Assembly (NCBI GenBank): GCA_051875555.1
Contig: JBJEGZ010000017.1
Span: 1-64,000, forward strand
DNA length: 64,000 nt
Reading direction: 5' to 3'
Source of the DNA: Limimorpha sp051875555
Lineage (GTDB): Bacteria; Bacteroidota; Bacteroidia; Bacteroidales; F082
The notes below the pieces were generated by a model, which saw only the letters and a list, made by a program, of their open reading frames with translations, had not been told where the DNA came from and did no database searches. The translations under genes and the position numbers were made by a program. Below are positions 16,976-26,219 of this stretch, in pieces (the first letter of the stretch is position 1; each line of letters opens with the position of its first letter).

Positions 16976-17830
16976 ATGGAATTCTCACAACAAAACGGGC
17001 AGCACAACAGGGCGAGCAACAAGAAATTCACACCTATTATAATAGCTATTGTAGCCTTATTATTAGTAATAGTATTTTGGAACAGGATAACAGTCACCAT
17101 CCCGGCCGGTAACGGAGGTGTTCTTTACCGTTTGTTCGGAGGCGGTATCGACACATCTAAGACATACGAGGAGGGTTTCCATTTCATCGCACCATGGAAC
17201 AGCATGCAGATTTATGAGACACGTCAGATGGTAGCAGATGAGGAGATGAGTGCATTATCGTCTAACGGATTGGAAATCAAGATAGAATTCTCAACATGGT
17301 ATCAGCCCAAATGGGATGAGCTTGGAAAATTGCACGCGACTATTGGAACACAGTACCTCACGAGAGCGGTCATTCCGGCCATGCGCTCAGCAGCGAGAAG
17401 CGTCGTTGGCAGATACACACCTGAGCAGATCTACTCCACGAAACGTGACGCTATCCAAGAAGAGATTTATGAAGAGACAAAGAAACTGCTTGATTCAAAA
17501 CACATACAGTTGAACCAAGTCCTTATCAGGTCAGTAACCCTTCCTCCTACTATCAAATCGGCTATTGAGAGCAAATTAAAACAAGAACAAGAGGCGCTTG
17601 AGTACGAGTTCAAGCTCGAGAAAGCCGCACAGGAAGCTGAACGCCAACGTGTTGAGGCAGAGGGTAAGGCCAAGGCCAACAACATCGTGAGCGCAAGTAT
17701 CAACGACAAGATCCTTCGCGAGAAAGGCATTGAGGCGACATTGAAACTCGCCGAGTCACCCAACTCAAAGATCGTTGTCATCGGCAACAGCAGCGATGGC
17801 ATGCCTCTTATTTTAGGAGATATTAAATAA
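16976..17830 (+). CDS. SPFH/prohibitin-like membrane protein
   Basis: 284 residues. One transmembrane helix (about 18-36) is followed by an SPFH (band 7) domain: VTIPAGNGGVLYRLFGG near residue 40, then RQMVADEEMSALSSNGLEIKIEFS and AIRSAARSVVGRYTPEQIYS-like sequence. A charged, alanine/glutamate-rich coiled coil (about 195-245) precedes the C-terminus. SPFH proteins assemble into large membrane rings and regulate membrane proteases or microdomains. Its stop overlaps the smpB start by one base (TAATG at 17828-17832), so the two are coupled. The specific partner is not evident. Confidence 0.87.
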   Translation: MEFSQQNGQHNRASNKKFTPIIIAIVALLLVIVFWNRITVTIPAGNGGVLYRLFGGGIDTSKTYEEGFHFIAPWNSMQIYETRQMVADEEMSALSSNGLEIKIEFSTWYQPKWDELGKLHATIGTQYLTRAVIPAMRSAARSVVGRYTPEQIYSTKRDAIQEEIYEETKKLLDSKHIQLNQVLIRSVTLPPTIKSAIESKLKQEQEALEYEFKLEKAAQEAERQRVEAEGKAKANNIVSASINDKILREKGIEATLKLAESPNSKIVVIGNSSDGMPLILGDIK

Positions 17831-18285
17831 TGGCTAACAAGACAAAACAGGCGAAAATAAGTATAAAGAACAAACGAGCGTCCTTCGAGTATTTCCTTAT
17901 CGACAGATATACAGCGGGGATAGTGCTGACAGGAACTGAGATAAAGAGCATTAGGGAGGGCAGGGCAAGCATAGCAGACTCCTATTGCGCCTTCATAGGC
18001 AACGAACTTTTCGTAATAGGGATGCATATAGCCGAATATAAATTCGGCACCTACAACAACCATGTGCCGAAACGCGACCGCAAGCTCCTACTCACTGCGA
18101 AAGAATTGCGCAAACTTAAGGCAAGCAGCAATGAGAAAGGTTACACTATAGTACCTATCGACATGTATGTCAACGAGAAAGGCTTAGCCAAACTTCAAAT
18201 CGCCCTTGCAAAAGGAAAGCATTTTTATGATAAGAGAGACAGTTTAAAAGAAAAAGATTCAAAACGGGAAATAAGAGAGATATGA
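17830..18285 (+). CDS. smpB: SsrA-binding protein SmpB
   Basis: 151 residues, normal for SmpB, which carries tmRNA to stalled ribosomes in trans-translation. Diagnostic segments are NKRASFEYFLIDRYTAGIVLTGTEIKSIREG, IAEYKFGTYNNHVPKRDRKLLL, and a basic C-terminal tail (KGKHFYDKRDSLKEKDSKREIREI) that inserts in the mRNA channel. It overlaps the SPFH gene upstream and the thioredoxin-like gene downstream (ATGA, 18282-18285). No tmRNA gene was recognised in this window. Confidence 0.96.
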   Translation: MANKTKQAKISIKNKRASFEYFLIDRYTAGIVLTGTEIKSIREGRASIADSYCAFIGNELFVIGMHIAEYKFGTYNNHVPKRDRKLLLTAKELRKLKASSNEKGYTIVPIDMYVNEKGLAKLQIALAKGKHFYDKRDSLKEKDSKREIREI

Positions 18286-18791
18286 GAAAAGCGATTATCA
18301 TCTTAGCGATATTTACTTCGTTACCATTTATCCTTGATGCGCAGAAAATCAATTGGTTAACATTTGAGGAGGCTGTTAAGCTAAATGAGACGGCTCCGCG
18401 TAAGATATTCATCGACGTTTTCACCGACTGGTGTGGGTGGTGCAAACGAATGGACAACACCACTTTCACCGACGCATCGGTTGCAAAATATATCAACGAG
18501 AACTATTACGCCGTAAAACTCGACGCCGAGATGAATGACACAATCATTTTCTCAGGCCATACCTTCATAAACGAAGGCGGAACAAACGGAAGGAAAGGCA
18601 CTCATCAGCTTGCCGCAGCGTTGTTGCAGGGCAGGCTCTCCTACCCTTCCTACGTCTTCATGAACGAGAAGAACCAACTGCTCACCATCGTCCCCGGTTA
18701 TATGGAGCCCAAAGACATCATGCCTATATTGGAATATTTCGGCACTGACGCATATCTCAACCAAGATTGGCAGGAATATAATAAAAAGTAA
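18282..18791 (+). CDS. Periplasmic thioredoxin-fold protein (CGWC)
   Basis: 169 residues with a signal peptide cleaved near ILDAQK (residue about 21). The thioredoxin-like domain has the active site WCGWC in KIFIDVFTDWCGWCKRMD (Cys about 47 and 50) and the cis-proline region SYPSYVFMNEK near residue 125. The CxxC suggests periplasmic thiol reduction or disulfide exchange. It overlaps the smpB stop by four bases, so it is cotranscribed with smpB, which is probably incidental to function. Confidence 0.85.
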   Translation: MRKAIIILAIFTSLPFILDAQKINWLTFEEAVKLNETAPRKIFIDVFTDWCGWCKRMDNTTFTDASVAKYINENYYAVKLDAEMNDTIIFSGHTFINEGGTNGRKGTHQLAAALLQGRLSYPSYVFMNEKNQLLTIVPGYMEPKDIMPILEYFGTDAYLNQDWQEYNKK

Positions 18792-18849
18792 TTGCAACAA
18801 TATTTTTCAAATTCTGCAGTTGACAATATTGAACTCCAATATTACCATT

Positions 18850-20304
18850 ATGCGTAAACTATTGACAGCCATCATAATCACGATTACGGTATCGATTGCC
18901 GCGTCGTGCCGGAAACAAATGAACTTCTCATCTGACCCGGCGAGCGACATAATAGTATCTACCGACACCATCTCGTTTGACACCGTGTTCACCTGTATTG
19001 GCTCGTCAACAAGGACGATGATGATTTACAACAACACAAACGACAACCTGAAAATCAACTCGATAAGACTGGCGGGCGGTGCTTCTTCACCTTATAGCGT
19101 AAACATTGACGGGAAGGCCGGATATAGTTTCAGCGATAAGGAGATTTACGCCAACGACAGCCTGTTTGTCTTTGTAAAAGTCACGATAGACCCCACTAAC
19201 GAGAACAACCCGTTTTTCGTTGAAGACAAGCTGATTTTCAACACCAATGGTAATGAAAAAGTTGTGAGTCTCACCGCTTACGGACAGAATGCGAACTACA
19301 TCATTGGAGACAAGCCGATTTATGGAACACGCTATTCTATTGTCGCGGACAGTCTTGAAAACGTTCATTGGACGGCCGACAAGCCTTATGTGATTTATGG
19401 GGCGGCAATAATCAACTCCTACGGGACGCTTACAATTGACGCGGGTGCGAGAATACATTTCCACAACAATAGTGGCTTGTGGGCTTGGAGCGAAGGGCAA
19501 CTCATCGTAAACGGGACAGCCGACAATCCCGTTGTGTTTCAAGGCGACAGGCTTGAATCGTTTTACGATGACCAACCCGGACAATGGGACAGGATATGGC
19601 TTATGGAAGCGCGAGAAGGCTATGGTCATACCATCAGCCATGCCATCATAAAAAACGGATTCATTGGAATCCAAGCGCAACGCTTTATCAAGGACAACAT
19701 GGCACCATTGTATATAGACAACACAATCATTGAGAACCATACTGGAATCGGAATTTACGCTAACTGCTACCACATCGGAGTAAGCAACACCGTAGTAGCC
19801 AACTGCGGGAACTATGGCGTAGCACTTACCGGAGGCGGACAATATCTCGCGAACCATTGCACCGTCGCGAACTATTGGAAAAACTCAACAAGGAAAACCC
19901 CAACACTCTTCCTTTCAAACCTCTACACTAACCCTCAGGACGGAATAACATACGTGTATCCGTTCTCTCTCGAAATGAATAACAGCATAATGTGCGGAAG
20001 CCTTGAAAATGAGTTCAATACAGAATTTTATCATGAAAGCAGCGACACGACTTACCGTTTTGCAAACTGCTTGCTGAAAATAAAACGGGCACATGACGAC
20101 ACATCATTATTCCACAGATGCCTTTTCAACATGGAGCCACGTTTCATTGATTACGAGAAACTTGACCTACATCTCGACTCCCTCTCTCCTGCAATCGGAA
20201 TCGGTGACCCAGCCCATTCAACGGGATTACTGCAATACGACTTTGACGGAGTTTTCCGTGGCGACACTCCAGATGCCGGGGCATACCAATTTGTCAATCG
20301 CTAA
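18850..20304 (+). CDS. Right-handed beta-helix lipoprotein
   Basis: 484 residues. Start ATG 18850 gives MRKLLTAIIITITVSIAASC, a lipoprotein signal (the frame also has an ATG at 18820, which adds a non-signal extension). Residues about 40-150 resemble an Ig-like adhesion module (DTISFDTVFTCIGSSTRTMMIYNN). From about residue 180 the chain shows right-handed parallel beta-helix character (LTIDAGARIHFHNNSGLWAWSEGQLIVNGTADNPVVF, HTISHAIIKNGFIGIQ, NHTGIGIYANCY, NYGVALTGGGQ). A polysaccharide-binding or -modifying role is common for the fold, but no catalytic site is clear. It overlaps the end of the convergent M23 gene by 11 bases. Confidence 0.75.
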   Translation: MRKLLTAIIITITVSIAASCRKQMNFSSDPASDIIVSTDTISFDTVFTCIGSSTRTMMIYNNTNDNLKINSIRLAGGASSPYSVNIDGKAGYSFSDKEIYANDSLFVFVKVTIDPTNENNPFFVEDKLIFNTNGNEKVVSLTAYGQNANYIIGDKPIYGTRYSIVADSLENVHWTADKPYVIYGAAIINSYGTLTIDAGARIHFHNNSGLWAWSEGQLIVNGTADNPVVFQGDRLESFYDDQPGQWDRIWLMEAREGYGHTISHAIIKNGFIGIQAQRFIKDNMAPLYIDNTIIENHTGIGIYANCYHIGVSNTVVANCGNYGVALTGGGQYLANHCTVANYWKNSTRKTPTLFLSNLYTNPQDGITYVYPFSLEMNNSIMCGSLENEFNTEFYHESSDTTYRFANCLLKIKRAHDDTSLFHRCLFNMEPRFIDYEKLDLHLDSLSPAIGIGDPAHSTGLLQYDFDGVFRGDTPDAGAYQFVNR

Positions 20305-22003
20305 CAACAGAATATTCCTGTCGAGTCTCATTACCGACATTGTCTGTCACAACAACATCGATTTTGTTCTTCTTTCCCTTCTTAATATTGTCATCAACAT
20401 CATAATACAGCAAATCGTTTTTAGCATCATACTCACCAACAACCCACTGTCCATTGACAAAGACATCGTAAGAGGAAATCCCGGACTCAACATCTTTAAT
20501 CTTTATCTTCAACCTTTTAACACCAGTAATATCAGAGTTGTTATTAAAATTTAACGTTTTCACCGTAGGAGGGATAGTATCGACTGCTAATGCGAACATT
20601 CCCAAAGACATACACTTTACACTCATTAAGCTGTCAATCATTTTCCCACCTAAAGAAGAGAAATCGCCGTCACCAGAGATGTTAACGGCATACAGTTTGT
20701 CGGAAGAAGCATATTCCTTTGACGGACGAATCTTCACCTCAACAGATTTTTGTAATGGGATATCTACGGAACCAATGACATACGCATAATCAGAGGCGAT
20801 ATTCCTCATTGTGTCAACTATGAAAGCATCTACATATTCAAATCTGAAAAACGCCTTCTTGGGGAAAACGGCGGACAATCCATCAAGTTCAATAGTGTAA
20901 TCAGAGTCGCCGGCGATTCGATACACATTGCTATTATATTGGTTTACATTATATTCATCTAATGGCTTGTCACCCACTAAAGTAAAAATCAGAGTCGAGG
21001 TATTGTTAAAAAAGTCTTTCACAACATAACGCATCTCAACCGTATCACCTTCATTCAAAGTAACCGAACCATCTTTCACCCCATAAAGGCTCAATGTGTT
21101 ATACTCATCGATTTTGGTACGGACGTAGCGTTTTTTTTCATTGATATATTTAGAATAATCGATGAGGCTGTTGATGCTTCGAGTCTCATTATAAGAGAAC
21201 TCATTGAATAGAATACTGTAAATCAATTTATTATCAGCATAAAGCTCAATAGTGTTAACGCCATATTTATTATTTTTCTTTTCTGAAGGATCATAGGTAG
21301 AGATACCGAAAAAGACAGTCCCATTAACTTTAATAACGCCGTTCCTAACCGAATAAAGTGAATTGTTTTCCGACAAGCGGTAATATCTCGCTGACTCGTC
21401 TCCATCGACAGAAGAGAGTGGTTCGGGATACAGAGCCAGGCCGTTTATCGTAGGACAGACATTGTCAGTGATTCTTAGTCCGAAGAGGTACGGATTGATC
21501 GGGTGTTGCGTCTTGGCATCGCGTATCTCATAATGAAGATGCGGTCCACCCGAACCGCCGCTATCACCGCTCAAGCCAATGAAATCGCCGGCGCACACCT
21601 TTATCTCATCTTTATCTAACATCAGGTTCTGTTTATACGAACGACTTTCAAGTTGCTTGTTTTTAACATATTCGCCAATCCTGCTATTAAAACAGTCAAG
21701 GTGGGCATACACCGACATATATCCGTCATCATGTGTGATATACACAACCTTACCGTATCCGAAAGGAGACACTCCTATCCTGCTAACATAGCCGTTGGCG
21801 ACAGCATATACGCTTTTCCCTATCTTTCCCCCAGTCTTAATATCAACGCCCGCATGAAAAGCATTGTTCCGAAGCTCGCCAAAAGTTGCCGAAAGGTCGA
21901 TTTCATACTTGACGGGCAAGGGGTAACAAGGATAGGGCACAGCTCTTTGGGAATACGCATAAAATGCTGTTAACACTAATATAACCAATAACTTAACTTT
22001 CAT
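20294..22003 (-). CDS. M23-family peptidase (LytM-type), exported
   Basis: 569 residues with a signal peptide cleaved near AYSQRA (residue about 19). The M23/LytM zinc peptidase domain is N-terminal (about 30-165), with HAGVDIKT as the first metal motif (HxxxD) and GGPHLHYEIRD as the HxH motif, so the metal site is intact. The remaining 400 residues are beta-rich and may form accessory Ig-like domains (GISSYDVFVNGQWVVGEYDAK near 515). Expected role: peptidoglycan endopeptidase in the periplasm or activator of another hydrolase. An N-terminal catalytic domain with a long C-terminal extension is the reverse of many M23 proteins. Confidence 0.88.
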   Translation of the reverse strand: MKVKLLVILVLTAFYAYSQRAVPYPCYPLPVKYEIDLSATFGELRNNAFHAGVDIKTGGKIGKSVYAVANGYVSRIGVSPFGYGKVVYITHDDGYMSVYAHLDCFNSRIGEYVKNKQLESRSYKQNLMLDKDEIKVCAGDFIGLSGDSGGSGGPHLHYEIRDAKTQHPINPYLFGLRITDNVCPTINGLALYPEPLSSVDGDESARYYRLSENNSLYSVRNGVIKVNGTVFFGISTYDPSEKKNNKYGVNTIELYADNKLIYSILFNEFSYNETRSINSLIDYSKYINEKKRYVRTKIDEYNTLSLYGVKDGSVTLNEGDTVEMRYVVKDFFNNTSTLIFTLVGDKPLDEYNVNQYNSNVYRIAGDSDYTIELDGLSAVFPKKAFFRFEYVDAFIVDTMRNIASDYAYVIGSVDIPLQKSVEVKIRPSKEYASSDKLYAVNISGDGDFSSLGGKMIDSLMSVKCMSLGMFALAVDTIPPTVKTLNFNNNSDITGVKRLKIKIKDVESGISSYDVFVNGQWVVGEYDAKNDLLYYDVDDNIKKGKKNKIDVVVTDNVGNETRQEYSVVSD

Positions 22004-22025
22004 TCATAAAAATCATTTTACTGCA

Positions 22026-22033
22026 CAAAGATA
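22026..22033 (-). promoter_or_regulatory. Bacteroidota -7 box for the M23 peptidase
   Basis: TATCTTTG on the minus strand, 22 bases upstream of ATG 22003. Confidence 0.65.
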
Positions 22034-22101
22034 ATATATTAATCAATCAAATGTTTTTACTTTTGAAACAAAAAGACATATATTTATATCATAAATATTA
22101 G

Positions 22102-22109
22102 TATTTTTG
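22102..22109 (+). promoter_or_regulatory. Bacteroidota -7 box for the sulfatase/lipid kinase/MscS operon
   Basis: TATTTTTG, 14 bases before ATG 22124. Confidence 0.65.
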
Positions 22110-22123
22110 CAAAAAAAGAAGTC

Positions 22124-24043
22124 ATGGTTTCAAAAAAAGAAGTATCACTTTGGAAAATGCTTGCAATTCGCCTTTGTACGATGTTGCTTCTTCTTGCCTT
22201 AAGCAGATGGTTGCTTTTTTTATTTAACAGCGGCACATTTCCAAATGTCGGAATCAAAGAGCAATTCAGGCTGTTTTTCATCGGAATTAGGTTTGATATC
22301 TGGACTTTGGTCATCTTCAATTTGCCTTTAATCATTTTTTACACTATACCTATTAAAATAAAATACAGTGCCATATACGGGAAAATCGTTGACACCATAT
22401 TCGTTATCAGCAACTCCATTGCAATATTGCTCAACATCATCGATGTGATTTACTTTAGATTCATCGACAAGCGTATGACCACTGAGTTATTTGATTTCTT
22501 GAAGTGGCGCGACGACAATCAAGCAGGGCTGCTCGCATCATTCATTGTAGATTTCTGGTACATGGGGGTAGTATTCCTTGTTTTTTTAGCGTTGATAATC
22601 GTAATAACACGAAAGACGAAGTTAAGGCGAGAGAACGACTATGGAGGGAGATGGTATCTGCGACATTCGATTGCATTCGTTTTGATGATATTTGCATCAA
22701 GCATAGGTATCAGGGGCGGTTTCCAGCTGAAGCCAATAAGGATAATGACTGCGGCGCAATATACCGAGACACGAAACATGCCATTGATACTCAACACACC
22801 TTTCACTATTGGGAGAGGCGGGTCGAAGGCAACGCTTAAAAAAGTGACATTTTTCGAGGACAGCGTCATTGACAGCCTTTACACACCGGTCAAGGGAGCG
22901 CAGACAGCGAACAGGTTTGTTCTCGGCGAGGCAAACAATTACAATGTTATGATTGTTATCTTGGAAAGTCTCGGGCAGGAAATGATAAAATACTATAATT
23001 ATAGGATGGGCGAGAGCCTCACTCCTTTTCTCGACTCTATTTTCGCAGAAAGTCTTACATTTGACGGAATGGCAAACGGGCGCAAATCGATAGAGGCGGT
23101 GCCATCAATATTAAGCGGTATTCCTTCGCTTATGGCAAACGATTATGTGTCATCAGCTTACGCAGCCAACCACATCGAAGGCCTTGGAACGGTATTGAAA
23201 GAGAACGGCTATTCAACAGCATTTTTCCATGGGGGCAACAACGGCACTATGAGTTTTGACGCCACGTCATCATCAGCAGGATTCGATGAGTATTTTGGGA
23301 GGGATGAATACGGCAACGACAAGGATTATGACGGGACATGGGGAATACCGGACATGCCATTCCTTCAGTTTACAGCTAAGAGAATCAATGAGATGAGCAA
23401 ACCTTTTGCAACAGCTATTTTCACATTGTCATCACATCACCCATACACTATACCACAAGGATACACTGTGCCAGAAGGCGCATACAAAAGCGAATTCGAG
23501 AAAACCGTGCGTTATGCCGACGACTCTATGAGGAAGTTTTTCGAGACGATTTCAAAATACAGCTGGTACGACAGCACAATATTCGTCTTCACCGCCGACC
23601 ATGTCTGTCCGGAGCATAATTTCGAGGATTATCTTTGCGACTATGGACAGCACAGAGTCCCTATCGCATTTTACGCGCCATCGGTTTTTGAGCGGAACAA
23701 GACAAAAATCACGGCACAGCAAACCGACATAGGCGTTAGCATTGTTGCCGCTTTAGGATTGAGTGACAGCATCTTCAGTTTTGGACGCAATGTCTTTGAC
23801 AGCACACAGAAAACATGTTTTACAAGCTACAACAACAACATATATCAATATTATGATGGCGAATATTTCCTTCATAACAACGGAGTTGAGACCACCGAAG
23901 TCTTCTATTTAAGAAACGATTCAACCCTGAAGAACAATATAGTTAAAGGTAGCGACATAAAATGGAAAGAGACTGAGAACGAGTTCAGACTAAGATTACA
24001 GCAGTATAATAACAGAATGATTAACAACAAGTTATACAGATAA
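22124..24043 (+). CDS. LTA-synthase-like sulfatase (phospho-glycerol/ethanolamine transferase type)
   Basis: 639 residues. Five transmembrane helices occupy the first 205 or so residues (for example LLLLALSRWLLFLFNSG, LVIFNLPLIIFYTIPI, MGVVFLVFLALIIVI). The periplasmic alkaline-phosphatase-fold domain follows, with VMIVILESLGQE (metal Glu), the nucleophile region NGRKSIEAVPSILSGIPSL (Ser in RKSIEA), FFHGGNNGTMSFD and FVFTADHVC (metal Asp-His). The family moves phosphoglycerol or phosphoethanolamine from phospholipid to acceptors, releasing diacylglycerol. The next gene, a lipid kinase, starts at the stop codon (TAATG at 24041-24045), which suits recycling of that product. The acceptor is unknown. 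Confidence 0.88.
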   Translation: MVSKKEVSLWKMLAIRLCTMLLLLALSRWLLFLFNSGTFPNVGIKEQFRLFFIGIRFDIWTLVIFNLPLIIFYTIPIKIKYSAIYGKIVDTIFVISNSIAILLNIIDVIYFRFIDKRMTTELFDFLKWRDDNQAGLLASFIVDFWYMGVVFLVFLALIIVITRKTKLRRENDYGGRWYLRHSIAFVLMIFASSIGIRGGFQLKPIRIMTAAQYTETRNMPLILNTPFTIGRGGSKATLKKVTFFEDSVIDSLYTPVKGAQTANRFVLGEANNYNVMIVILESLGQEMIKYYNYRMGESLTPFLDSIFAESLTFDGMANGRKSIEAVPSILSGIPSLMANDYVSSAYAANHIEGLGTVLKENGYSTAFFHGGNNGTMSFDATSSSAGFDEYFGRDEYGNDKDYDGTWGIPDMPFLQFTAKRINEMSKPFATAIFTLSSHHPYTIPQGYTVPEGAYKSEFEKTVRYADDSMRKFFETISKYSWYDSTIFVFTADHVCPEHNFEDYLCDYGQHRVPIAFYAPSVFERNKTKITAQQTDIGVSIVAALGLSDSIFSFGRNVFDSTQKTCFTSYNNNIYQYYDGEYFLHNNGVETTEVFYLRNDSTLKNNIVKGSDIKWKETENEFRLRLQQYNNRMINNKLYR

Positions 24044-24933
24044 TGAAGAAAAAGATTGTTTTTATTGTAAATCCTATTTCAGGAAGGCATAACAAGTCGA
24101 GGTTTCCACAAATAGTTGACGCACAAATCAATAAAGACCTTTTTGACTATTCAATAATATACACGGAATACGGTGGGCATGCCACTGAGCTTGCCAAGAA
24201 AGCCGTTAAAGAGGACGTTGACATTGTTACCGCCGTTGGAGGTGACGGCACAATAAACGAGATTGCCTCTCCGCTTATAGGCACACGGCAGACACTTGCG
24301 ATTGTTCCATTCGGTTCGGGCAATGGTCTCGCACGTCATCTTAACCTTTCGTTGAAGCCGGACAAGGTCATTGACGATGTAATAAACAACGGAATCGTAT
24401 CAAAAATAGACACTGCAACGGTCAACGGCGCGCCATTCATAAGCATTGCAGGAATAGGATTCGACGCCCTTGTGGCCAACTTTTTCGCTAACGATCCGAG
24501 AAGAGGATTCAAGACATATTTGAAATTCATAACAGAAGAGTATCCGCGTTTCAAGCCAAACAATTATCATGTCATTCTTGACAATGACTTAGAATTTGAC
24601 TGCACTCCTCTCTTCGTATCTTTCGCAAATTCCAACCAATTCGGCTTCAACGCCTCTGTGTCGCCCAAGGCATCGCTTAACGACGGAATGCTTGACGTTT
24701 GTATTTTCAAGAAGCCAAATATTCTCGAAGTAGGCTATGTCGCCGAGCGCCTTATCACAAAAAAAATCGACAGGACACAGTTCGTTGACATTTACAAAGC
24801 CAAATCAATCAAAGTCATCAGGGAAAAGGAAGACTTCGTTAACATTGACGGGGAAGCGGTTATGATGGCAAAAGACATTGATGTCGTAAACAAACACCTC
24901 AGTTTAAACATTCTATTACCTAACAATAAATAG
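24043..24933 (+). CDS. YegS/DgkB-type lipid kinase
   Basis: 296 residues of the diacylglycerol kinase catalytic family. Motifs: FIVNPISGRHNKSRFPQIVD at the N-terminus, the nucleotide signature TAVGGDGTINEIASPL (residues about 65-80), and VPFGSGNGLARHLNLS. The C-terminal lobe is beta-rich (FVNIDGEAVMMAKDIDVV). It phosphorylates diacylglycerol or a related lipid with ATP at the inner face of the membrane. It starts within the stop of the LTA-synthase-like gene, an enzyme type that yields diacylglycerol, and this placement favours a DAG-recycling role; substrate remains inferred. Confidence 0.9.
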   Translation: MKKKIVFIVNPISGRHNKSRFPQIVDAQINKDLFDYSIIYTEYGGHATELAKKAVKEDVDIVTAVGGDGTINEIASPLIGTRQTLAIVPFGSGNGLARHLNLSLKPDKVIDDVINNGIVSKIDTATVNGAPFISIAGIGFDALVANFFANDPRRGFKTYLKFITEEYPRFKPNNYHVILDNDLEFDCTPLFVSFANSNQFGFNASVSPKASLNDGMLDVCIFKKPNILEVGYVAERLITKKIDRTQFVDIYKAKSIKVIREKEDFVNIDGEAVMMAKDIDVVNKHLSLNILLPNNK

Positions 24934-24947
24934 AAAGACAAGACACT

Positions 24948-26219
24948 ATGATTGGGAAATATCTAAAACTTCTTGAATCATTAGGCATCCGCCTTCATAT
25001 TAGCGAGGACCTCGCATCAGATATAGCACAGGTTATCGCCATCATCACACTCGCAATAGTCTGCTATTTTCTATATATTGTCACTAAGTTTATCATCAAA
25101 AAAGTTCTTTGGTCATTAATAAAGAAGAGCTCGAGTAAATTTGATGATTTCTTTTTGAACAACGGACTTGCAATCAGGCTTTCCTTACTCGCCCCTATAT
25201 TTGCGGCACGTTCCCTGATCACAAGCGCGGCTCCCGACTTCGATACTTTCAACTCAATAATCATATTGATTGCCAAAGTGTTAGAGATAATAACATATAC
25301 CGGCATCATCTATACTATCAGCGACTCGCTTGTAGATATTTACAATTCGTTTGATGTCTCAAAAAGCAGGCCTATAAAAGGTTTTGTACAAGTGGTAAAG
25401 ACCATTCTCGCCATAGCCTGTATCCTTTTGGTTATCGCCATTTTAACAAACAAGGACATCAAGAACATATTAATCGGACTTGGTACGCTTTCTGCCGTTC
25501 TGATGTTGGTGTTCAAGGATCCAATCCTCGGTTTTGTAGGTGGTTTGCAATTAAGTATCAACGACATGGTCCGTATTGGTGATTGGATAGTGAAAGGCAA
25601 TGCCGATGGCGTTGTCACCGACATAGGAATAACCTCGGTGAAAGTACAGAACTGGGACAACACCATCACCACAATCCCGACTTATTCGCTAATCAGCGAT
25701 CCGTTTACCAATTGGAGGGGGATGTCGGAATCGGGAGGAAGGAGGATTTCCCGTTCTTTTGTCATAGACGCCGACAGCGTTCAGTTTTGCACACCCGAAA
25801 TGCTTGCTCGTTTCAAACAGTTCCAATTGGTATCGAATTACATCACCGAGAAAGAAGATGAGATAGAAAAATACAATATAGACAACAATATTGACACTTC
25901 GACCCTTGTGAATGGAAGGCGGCAAACCAATTTAGGTATATTCAGGGCATACTTGAAACAATACCTGCTTCACAATCCTAATATAAATAAAAATCTTACG
26001 GTAATGGTTCGACAGAAAGCCCCAACAGAGTTCGGAATTCCACTTGAGATATACTGCTTCAGCGCGAACAAGGAATGGATCGCTTACGAGGAGATACAAA
26101 GCGACATTTTCGACCACATCTACGCCGTGATACCCAAGTTTGATTTAAGAATCTATCAGAAGCCATCAAGCTATTCCATTGAAAGACATATAAATAAGGA
26201 TAATGAGATATTAATATAG
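24948..26219 (+). CDS. MscS-family mechanosensitive channel (YnaI/YbdG-like)
   Basis: 423 residues. Five or so transmembrane helices (from about 22 to 185) lead to the MscS pore helix and beta domain: LIGLGTLSAVLMLVFKDPILGFVGGLQLSINDMVRIGDWI, then ADGVVTDIGITSVKVQNWDNTITTIPTYSLISDPFTNWRGM. The long C-terminal part resembles YbdG-type channels. It should gate on membrane tension and release solutes on osmotic downshock. It is the third gene of the sulfatase/kinase operon, 14 bases after the kinase stop, and its last nine bases overlap the convergent LytTR regulator gene. Confidence 0.9.
   Translation: MIGKYLKLLESLGIRLHISEDLASDIAQVIAIITLAIVCYFLYIVTKFIIKKVLWSLIKKSSSKFDDFFLNNGLAIRLSLLAPIFAARSLITSAAPDFDTFNSIIILIAKVLEIITYTGIIYTISDSLVDIYNSFDVSKSRPIKGFVQVVKTILAIACILLVIAILTNKDIKNILIGLGTLSAVLMLVFKDPILGFVGGLQLSINDMVRIGDWIVKGNADGVVTDIGITSVKVQNWDNTITTIPTYSLISDPFTNWRGMSESGGRRISRSFVIDADSVQFCTPEMLARFKQFQLVSNYITEKEDEIEKYNIDNNIDTSTLVNGRRQTNLGIFRAYLKQYLLHNPNINKNLTVMVRQKAPTEFGIPLEIYCFSANKEWIAYEEIQSDIFDHIYAVIPKFDLRIYQKPSSYSIERHINKDNEILI

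Noticed and set aside
19087..19857. 256-codon minus-strand frame inside the beta-helix lipoprotein gene
   Set aside because: Antisense shadow; the plus-strand gene has signal peptide and repeats.
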